Assembly (NCBI GenBank): GCA_022539475.1
Contig: VCMS01000197.1
Location: 61,745 to 125,744 of the forward strand
Source of the DNA: Gracilaria domingensis
Taxonomy: Eukaryota; Rhodophyta; Florideophyceae; Gracilariales; Gracilariaceae
Length of the DNA: 64,000 nt
Direction of reading: 5' to 3'
Shown here: positions 57,205-64,000 of the stretch, piece after piece
How positions within the stretch are numbered: the first letter of the stretch is position 1
Layout: each line of letters starts with the position of its first letter
Notes under the pieces: model-generated
Database searches by the model: none
Told to the model about the DNA's origin: nothing
The model's input: the letters and a program-made list of their open reading frames with translations, nothing else
Made by a program: the position numbers and the translations under genes

Positions 57205-58780
57205 CCTTCCAGCTCAACAAATCTCTTCAAACAGCGGAGATGCAAAAGCACAGCAACCTTCGGTGAATAACACACAAAGAGAATTGCAACACAGGCATCC
57301 TGGACTTGCAAAATGACAACCTTCCAGGCCCCGTCCATACAAAATGATGTCCTACACACTCAGGCATGAAACACTCAACCTCCTGAGTCAATTAGCTCCT
57401 TCATTCACACCGGACATGCAAACACATAGCAAACTTCCAGTGACAACAAACTGAAACAAGGAGCAAAGAGAAACATCACAAGCGATGAAAAAAAAACACT
57501 CAGGCATGAAACACTCAACCTCCTGAATCGAACAGCTCTTCCATAACCCAGACATGCATACATGTAACAACTTTCTGGTAACATGAGAACAACATGGAGA
57601 GCAAAACACACATCACAAGTGATCAATAATACACTCAGGCATGAAACACTCAACCTCCTGAGTCAAACAGCTCTTCCATACACACCGGACATGCAAACAA
57701 ATAGCAACCTTCCGGTACAACATAAGTAAAGCGAAGAGCACAGCACACATCCCGGGCATACATAATGACAACCTTCTGAGCCTGCGTAAGGAAGTCACGA
57801 TAACAACAAACAAGTAACATTGCAACTTTATAAAATGGATACAAAGAAGAGCTCAGACATGTTCAACAACAAACACCCAGGATGATGGAGGTTATAGCTG
57901 GAAAGGGAAGGTTGAGAGAAAAGATGGGGGGAATGAAGGGAAGTTCGCCAGCTCTGGCTCGGAATTTACTTGGAGGTGCTCGAGTCACCGCTTATATAGA
58001 ACTACTTTGCGCAACCATCGCAAACCTCCAACTCCAAGCAATACCTAAACCAATAGCTAGAGACACTCAATACTACCAATCATCTTCTAACATAACATGG
58101 TAACACTGCCACACTATCATGACAGCTTACAACAACAAAGCACAACAACGCACAACAGTGCACAACCGTGCACATCAAGTTACGTGCCTACACATAACCA
58201 TGACCATGCACAGATTCACATAGTGCCAACACACTGTAATCCATACACGACACCCTAACAGTTACGTACAAGCTCACCAACAACACTTCACCACAAACTC
58301 ACTCCAAGTCCTACGTCACCAACAACACCACACTGTAATCCTCTTGACACCGCATCAACTCTTCACCATAGTGCCCAAGTTACACCAAGCTGTCCTACAT
58401 GTCCACGTACATACGTGTGTACCCTGTGTATCATGTACAGTATGCCCAGTGTATTAGCTACACACGTGTACCCCGGAAACAACCCATTAGCGCCACAACA
58501 CTTGTACCAACCACAATGCATATGACCATTTGCAGTAGCCAATCAGAAGCCCGTTTCACGTTGAGTTTGCGCAGAGGCGCATATGCGCTTTTCCAACGGC
58601 ACCCTCCAAAACAGCCCATGCTCTCCAGCACTTTTGGTTTTCGGTGACAGAACAGGGTCAACATCAAACACAGAAAGTGTCATAAACGAATCTTACACAC
58701 ACAGTCTCAGGCAGGAAACACTCCACCTCCTGAACTGTAGCGAGCATAACAACAACAAACTGCAAGCGATCGGGTGCATA
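57205..58780 (-). repeat. Cys-rich tandem repeats of about 140 bp, split by a solo LTR
   Basis: CAGGCATGAAACACTC recurs at 57361, 57501 and 57636, and a variant is at 58708. Leaving out the LTR, the last gap is 284 bp, two units. On the minus strand units read like FACPVCMEELFDSGG followed by VFHA, with Cys pairs recalling a RING-type zinc finger, and each is broken by stops. Earlier degenerate half-units (about 70 bp) lie at 57220-57350. Probably a decayed repeat protein or a minisatellite derived from one; the zinc-finger reading is inference. Confidence 0.5.
57883..58670 (-). repeat. Solo copia LTR (788 bp)
   Basis: Complete inverted LTR without primer site or polypurine tract next to it. 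Flanks CAGGA (57878-57882) and CAGAA (58671-58675) form a 5-bp target duplication with one mismatch. It lies in the Cys-rich repeat array. Confidence 0.85.
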
Positions 58781-59164
58781 AGGAACTAAGATTTCTGGTA
58801 CCCTAGGGAGTCGGACCCCTGACTCCCGGAGACCCTCCGTGTAGGAAACGACTTTCTTCTGTCTACCTCCTCCTGCGTTCCAGGAGAAGGGGCGTCGCTC
58901 TCTACGAGACGTCCAGAGGATGGTTAGTGACCAAAGATATGCCTTCACCAAGTTAAACCCTCTCTGGTCTCTTGCAAGAACTTGCGCGACCCCGATACTG
59001 CAGGTACTATGACAAACCAAGGTACGCTTCCAGCAAGCAAACAATCAAGTTCACAAGCGGCCTGATCCTGAAAAGGAGGTCAGCCTACGACACGTCGCCT
59101 CCCCGCACCACCGCAGCAGTACGGATCAAAGGCTCGTTTCAGTTTGTCTTCCCAACCGATCAAG
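58781..59164 (-). repeat. Diverged copia leader fragment
   Basis: Minus-strand match to copy B leader about 42165-42530, with many substitutions and the covarying hairpin (58806-58827). Its 3' edge coincides with the leader position just before GCCAGTGGTCCC. Copy D's LTR is inserted at its other edge. Confidence 0.7.
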
Positions 59165-59950
59165 TGATAGAGGTTGAAGCTGAAAGGGAAGGTTGAAGAA
59201 AGGATGGGGGAATGAAGGGAAGTTCGCCAGCTCTGGCTCGGAATTTACTTGGAGGCGCTCGAGTCACCGCTTATATAGAACTACTTTGCGCAACCATCGC
59301 ACAACTCCAACTCCAAGCAATACCTAAACCACTAGCTAGAGACACTCAATACTACCAATCATCTTCTAACATAACAGGGTAACACTGCCACACTATCATG
59401 ACAGCTTACAACAACAAAGCACAACAACGCACAACAGTGCACAACCGTGCACATCAAGTTACGTGCCTACACATAACCATGACCATGCATAGATTCACAT
59501 AGTGCCAACACACTGTAATCCGTACACGCCACCATAACAGTTACGTACAAGCTCACCAACTAACACGTCACCACAAACTCACCCCAAGTCCTACGTCACC
59601 AACAATACCACAGTGTAAACCTCTTGACAGCGCATCTACTCTTCACCATAGTGCCAAAGTCACATGAAGCTGTCCTACATGTCCACGTACATACGTGTGT
59701 ACCCTGTGCATCATGTACAGTATGCCCAGTGTACTAGCTACACTCGTGTACCCCGGAAACAACCCATTAGCGCCACAACACTTGTACGAACCACAATGCA
59801 TATGACCATTTGCAGTAGCCAATCAGAAGCCCGTTTCACGTTCACTTTGCGCAGAGGCGCATATGCGCTTTTCCAACGGCACCCTCCAAAACAGCCCATG
59901 CTCCCCAGCACTTTCGGTTTTCAGTGACAGCACAGGGTAAACATCCAACA
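59165..59950 (-). repeat. 3' LTR of copy D (786 bp)
   Basis: Inverted: begins TGATAGAGG and ends CATCCAACA next to CCCCCCCTCTGTCAC, the polypurine tract complement. The GCGCATATGCGC palindrome is intact near 59858. Confidence 0.92.
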
Positions 59951-59970
59951 CCCCCCCTCTGTCACTGACT

Positions 59971-62900
59971 TCAAACTTCTATGTGAATAACACCACCGGC
60001 TTCGCGGAACCTCTCGTGCTTCACTCGTGCAAGCGGCTTATTCAGCATATCGGCAACCATGGAATCCGTCGGGCAGTAGAACAGCACAATCGACTTGGCC
60101 TGCAGAGCTTCTCGAGTGAAGTGGAACCGAATTTCAATATGCTTGGTTCGCCTGTTCACCACTCCATTTCGAGCAAGGTCAATGCTGCCCTGGTTGTCAA
60201 CATACATGGGAGTTGGTTCAACCAGCAGCTTCACAGACCCGTCTGCTTCTATGCCAATCACACTGCCAATGCCGTTCCAAAGTCGCCTAAGCCAGATCGC
60301 CTCCTTGGTGCCAGAGCACAAGCTCACGTACTCAGCCTCCGCACTCGACAGAGCAACTACCTCCTGTTGACGAGACGACCACGACACAGCACCACCGCAC
60401 ATCATGAACAAGTATCCACTAGTGGACTTGCGGTTGGCAACATCGCCAGCCCAGTCAGAGTCCACATAGCCGTGCAGTTGCAAATCGGTGCTGGAGCCAT
60501 ACGTCAACCCGAACGTGGTAGTGCCATTGAGGTAGCGAAGAACACGCTTGACCGCCTTCCACTGAGTGTTTCCCGGCTTCTCAACATACTTGGCCAGCTT
60601 AGCCACAGCATATGAGATGTCTGGACGAGTTCCCACAGAGAGATACATGAGGCAGCCAATCGCCTGACGATACGGTACATGCGTGAGCACTTCCTCCTCA
60701 ACAGACAAGTCCACACCGCACTCCATAGGAGTGTCAACGGGTTTCGACAGCTGCATGCCAAATCGCTCCAGGACCTTGTTCGTGTACGCTGACTGAGTCA
60801 AGTACAGCTCTCGCTTGGTTCTGTCTCGATGGATTTCAAATCCAAGAACCATGCGAGCTTCTTTGAGGTCCTTCATGCGGAAACGACTTGACAGCTCTGC
60901 CTTCACACGTTCCACGGTTTTCATGCTCGGACTCGCAATCAGCAAGTCGTCAACATACAGAGCAATGATAACCAAGAAACCCAGTATGATCCCGGTGTAG
61001 ACACACTCGTCTGCGTCATTCGGCTTGAGGTGCATTTCACCAACAAGGAAGGCGTATATCTTGGCGTGCCACTGTCTTGGTGCTTGTCTAAGCCCATAGA
61101 TCGCTTTCTTCAGTCGGCACACCAAGTCCTCCTTTCCCTGCTGTGTGAATCCCATTGGCTGCTCCATGTACACTGTCTCGTCAAGGTCACCGTTCAGAAA
61201 CGCAGTCTTCACATCCATCTGGTGCAAGTGGAAGTCTCGTACGGCAGTCACTGACAGGATCATTCTGATGGATGTGAACTTCACCACAGGTGCATAAGTC
61301 TCTGAGAAGTCCACACCCTCGATCTGCAGGAAGCCTCTTGCAACCACACGAGCCTTGTAACGCACTGTCGGTTCACCAGATGACGAAGCCTCATACTTTT
61401 GTACATACACCCACTTGGACGAAATCACGTTGCTGTCTGCTGGCCTTGGCACTAGATCCCATGTGTCATGCTCCATCAATGACTCGTACTCACTCTTCAT
61501 CGCCTTCTTCCAAGCTTCGGAATCAGGACGTGACACTGCGTCACCGTACGACGAAGGAGTATCATCACTGGCTGTAAGGAAAGCACTGGCACCACGCCAC
61601 CACGAGGATGGCGTCTTTCTCTGACGTGTGGATCTACGAAGGGGCTGCGTCTCTGTCACTTCCGGCTCATCTTGTGGAACTGGTGTGGTGTCTTCATCCG
61701 TACTGGCATTCGTGGTACTCTCATGAGAAGCTGGTGCAGAAGGATCATCTTCAGAATGATCGGCGGATGTGTCGGAGGTTGGGGCTTCAGCAGATACCGA
61801 CTTGTCGACCAAGTCGATATCCGCATAGTCCTCGTCTTCAGAGTGCTCGTCACTTTCAGTTGCAGAGCACTCGTCAAACCTCACATCTCGTGACACAATC
61901 ACCTTCTTCTTCTGGCTGTCCCACAACTTGTACCCGTGGGAGCCTGAAGTGTACCCAATGAAGATGGCCTCCACTGCACGCTCTTCCAGCTTCTTCAACT
62001 TGTGATCAACCACCTTGTACCAGCAACGGCTACCAAACACACGCAGATTGCTCAGATCAGGCTTCTGTCCATGCCACAGCTCAAACGGCGTCACGTCACT
62101 CGGAAGCGCTTTGCAGGTCACTCTGTTGCGCACATACACAGAAACATTCAGAGCCTCAGCCCAAAAGCTTTTTGGCACATTCTTGTGATGCAACATTGAC
62201 CTGACCAAGTCCATGAGTGTGCGGTTGAACCTCTCGGCAAGCCCGTTCTGCTGTGGATTATAAGGCACAGTTCGCTGATGCTCAATACCGTACTGCTCAA
62301 GCTTTTCGGAGAACCGATTGGACAAGTACTCACCACCATTGTCAGTGCGTAATGCACGCAACACACTCTTGCGAGCGGTGATGGTTAACACTTTCCTGCC
62401 CATCTGGTTCTCCACAAACCTGAGCCACTTGATGAACATCCGGAACACCTCATCCTTCGTCTTGAGCATGTACAAGAAGCAGTAGCGGCTGTGGTCATCG
62501 ATGAATGTGACAAAGTAGTGCGAGCCTCCCAAGGACTTCACGTTCACTGGACCCGATATATCAGAGTGTACCAGGTCCAGTACGTGTTCAGCTCGTTCCC
62601 CCCCTTGCTTGGGAGTCGGAGCACGGGTTGCTTTGCCCACTACACAAGAGCCACACACATCCAGCTTCTGAGCCACATCCACATTCAGACCTGACACAAC
62701 ACCGTTTCGAGCCATCTGCTTGATGCCTTCCACATTCACATGAGCCATTCGAGCATGCCAAAGAGACAAGTCTGACACAAGCGCACTGTCCGTGTCCGTG
62801 AACTGATCTGCAGCAGTGCAAAGGTAGTACAGGTCTTTGACGCGGCGCCCAACGGCAACCACTTTTGACCCCTTGTACACACATACCTTTTCTTTGTCAA

Positions 62901-64000
62901 ACACTACCGTGCAGCCCAGATCACAAATCTGTGACACAGACAACAAATGGTACCGTAAGTTGGGCACGTGTACCACCTGCTTTAGCTTGCACTTACGCTT
63001 GGACCCTTCAACTGTCAGATCGAGCTCCACACTTCCGTGACCAACAGACTGCAACTTGGAATCATTGCCGATGCTCACACCCGACGACACCTTTGTCTCG
63101 TACGTTTGGAACATTGAGTCATCATAAGTCATGTGCGCAGTAGCTCCAGAGTCAACAATCCAGTCACTGTTAGTGGCCTTGTCGGCACCATTCGCAATGA
63201 GGCATACAAAGTCAGAATCGCTGCCGCCCGTACCTTGCTCATCGTTGAGCGCGGTATGTACACTTGGGTGAGCAGCATCGATCTGATCCTTGTTAGCCCC
63301 ATCACGTTGCTTTTTGAAACAGTTCTTCTGGATATGACCCTTTATGCCACAATAGTAACACACAACCGACTTCAATGACTTCCTACGAAACTGGCGTCCC
63401 AAGAGTGCAGCATCACCACCGGACTCCTCCTTGGCACGATCACTCATACGTTGCTCTTCTTGCAATAGACGGCTCTTCACAAACTCCATGGTGAGTTCGC
63501 GATCTCCGATCGTGGTGTCAATTGCAACAATGAGGTGCTCAAAACGATCCGGAAGTCCACATAGAGCAGCCATAGCAATGTCCTCTTCTTCAACGTTGAC
63601 GTCCATACTCTTGAGGTCGGAGGCCAAGTGCCGAACACGATTGATGAATTGCAACATCTTCTCGTCCTCGCGCATTTTGACAGAGTAGAAAGCACGTCTG
63701 GCGTTGATTCGGTTCAGAAGAGTCTTACGTTGAAACACATTGCAAATGGCCTTCCATGCGTCAGCAGCAGTCTCGATGTCTCGAATGTGATCCAAGTGCT
63801 CGTCGGCAAGCGTGAGTCCAATGATAGCTCTAGCCCTTTCGTCGCGGATTTGCCACTTTACCAGTTCCTCTTCATCCGTGGGTGCAGAAGTGGTGAGATG
63901 GTTCTTGAGGTCTTTCAGTGCAAGTACATACTGAATCTTCTGCTTCCAAGTATGGAAGTTATCCTCACCCAACTTCTCGATCTTGAGCCCACTAACACGA
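59971..64000 (-). CDS. gag-pol polyprotein of copia copy D, open throughout
   Basis: Encodes all proteins of a copia element. Residues are counted from Leu at 63972; a few N-terminal codons lie outside, and the frame is still open at 64000. Gag (UBN2-like) covers about 1-200, and the zinc knuckle CYYCGIKGHIQKNC is C205-C218. Protease has D274-S-G. The integrase finger is H406, H411, C440, C443; the core is D471, D544, E580, with the D,D(35)E spacing. An acidic Ser/Thr-rich linker spans about 700-790. RT has D920 (QMDVKTAF) and YVDD 1006-1009. RNase H has D1171, E1212 and D1259. TGA lies at 59971-59973. No stop or frameshift was found, so this copy could be a source of active enzyme. Confidence 0.95.
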   Translation of the reverse strand, partial: RVSGLKIEKLGEDNFHTWKQKIQYVLALKDLKNHLTTSAPTDEEELVKWQIRDERARAIIGLTLADEHLDHIRDIETAADAWKAICNVFQRKTLLNRINARRAFYSVKMREDEKMLQFINRVRHLASDLKSMDVNVEEEDIAMAALCGLPDRFEHLIVAIDTTIGDRELTMEFVKSRLLQEEQRMSDRAKEESGGDAALLGRQFRRKSLKSVVCYYCGIKGHIQKNCFKKQRDGANKDQIDAAHPSVHTALNDEQGTGGSDSDFVCLIANGADKATNSDWIVDSGATAHMTYDDSMFQTYETKVSSGVSIGNDSKLQSVGHGSVELDLTVEGSKRKCKLKQVVHVPNLRYHLLSVSQICDLGCTVVFDKEKVCVYKGSKVVAVGRRVKDLYYLCTAADQFTDTDSALVSDLSLWHARMAHVNVEGIKQMARNGVVSGLNVDVAQKLDVCGSCVVGKATRAPTPKQGGERAEHVLDLVHSDISGPVNVKSLGGSHYFVTFIDDHSRYCFLYMLKTKDEVFRMFIKWLRFVENQMGRKVLTITARKSVLRALRTDNGGEYLSNRFSEKLEQYGIEHQRTVPYNPQQNGLAERFNRTLMDLVRSMLHHKNVPKSFWAEALNVSVYVRNRVTCKALPSDVTPFELWHGQKPDLSNLRVFGSRCWYKVVDHKLKKLEERAVEAIFIGYTSGSHGYKLWDSQKKKVIVSRDVRFDECSATESDEHSEDEDYADIDLVDKSVSAEAPTSDTSADHSEDDPSAPASHESTTNASTDEDTTPVPQDEPEVTETQPLRRSTRQRKTPSSWWRGASAFLTASDDTPSSYGDAVSRPDSEAWKKAMKSEYESLMEHDTWDLVPRPADSNVISSKWVYVQKYEASSSGEPTVRYKARVVARGFLQIEGVDFSETYAPVVKFTSIRMILSVTAVRDFHLHQMDVKTAFLNGDLDETVYMEQPMGFTQQGKEDLVCRLKKAIYGLRQAPRQWHAKIYAFLVGEMHLKPNDADECVYTGIILGFLVIIALYVDDLLIASPSMKTVERVKAELSSRFRMKDLKEARMVLGFEIHRDRTKRELYLTQSAYTNKVLERFGMQLSKPVDTPMECGVDLSVEEEVLTHVPYRQAIGCLMYLSVGTRPDISYAVAKLAKYVEKPGNTQWKAVKRVLRYLNGTTTFGLTYGSSTDLQLHGYVDSDWAGDVANRKSTSGYLFMMCGGAVSWSSRQQEVVALSSAEAEYVSLCSGTKEAIWLRRLWNGIGSVIGIEADGSVKLLVEPTPMYVDNQGSIDLARNGVVNRRTKHIEIRFHFTREALQAKSIVLFYCPTDSMVADMLNKPLARVKHERFREAGGVIHIEV

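Larger units (their letters stand above)
59165..64000 (-). mobile_element. copia copy D, apparently intact, runs off the window
   Basis: 3' LTR 59950-59165, polypurine tract about 59966-59951, and gag-pol open to the window end. The 5' leader and LTR lie beyond 64000. It inserted into the leader fragment at 59164. Confidence 0.93.

Noticed and set aside
57205-57882. Possible CRISPR-like array
   Set aside because: Units are long, imperfect and lack the short repeat/unique spacer pattern; the sequence is eukaryotic.
1-64000. tRNA and rRNA genes
   Set aside because: No cloverleaf with the usual internal promoter boxes was noticed; the only tRNA-like strings are primer binding sites.

Overview
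The window is eukaryotic, repeat-dominated nuclear DNA: a stack of nested LTR retrotransposons, a Helitron relic, a LINE fragment, a few fragments of ordinary genes, and one plausible host-like gene (37901-39436). There are no bacterial operons, rRNA genes, CRISPR arrays or recognisable tRNA genes. The element mix (Ty3/gypsy chromovirus, several Ty1/copia families, Helitron, LINE) and TCATT-type initiator motifs next to ATGs would suit an oomycete. Another compact eukaryote such as a red alga or a fungus cannot be excluded from sequence alone.

Layout. 1-11680: a Ty3/gypsy chromovirus whose 5' LTR is cut by the window edge. It carries gag, a long pol, an integrase tail with an extra Cys/His motif and a chromodomain, and a 604-codon ORF on the opposite strand between pol and the 3' LTR. 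11681-13450 and 25475-25860: two halves of an old copia element (copia-1). They are separated by a second copia element (copia-2, 13451-25474) with a near-matching 5-bp target duplication (GGTAC/GATAC). The 3' LTR of copia-2 is itself split by a 6.0-kb insertion (19393-25394) flanked by CTTGCC and carrying a PABPN1-like pseudogene and a coiled-coil gene fragment. 28350-32718: decayed Helitron Rep/helicase, fused abruptly to a copia fragment.

32719-64000 is dominated by one copia family, with LTRs of about 780 bp, a half-tRNA-iMet primer site and a leader of about 1.5 kb. Copy A (32719-35097) and copy B (40436-47208) share the same disabling deletion and stops. Copy C (51364-57204, minus) has one nonsense codon and a 5' gag deletion. 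Copy D (59165-64000, minus) is open along its whole visible length. A second copia family (47209-49135), a related LTR type with a different U3 (50010-51004), a solo LTR (57883-58670) and an old diverged LTR (about 37100-37330) lie between them. Non-retroelement sequence in this part comprises the gene at 37901, a PLAT-domain pseudogene (39895-40330), a LINE fragment (35974-37075), and a Cys-rich array of about 140-bp repeats (57205-58780).

How the parts work together: almost everything is gag-pol machinery (capsid, protease, reverse transcriptase/RNase H, integrase) with its cis signals (LTR promoter, primer site, polypurine tract). Copy D is the only visible possible source of active copia protein. 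Copies A and B could move only in trans. All comparisons were made by eye; no alignment or database search was run.
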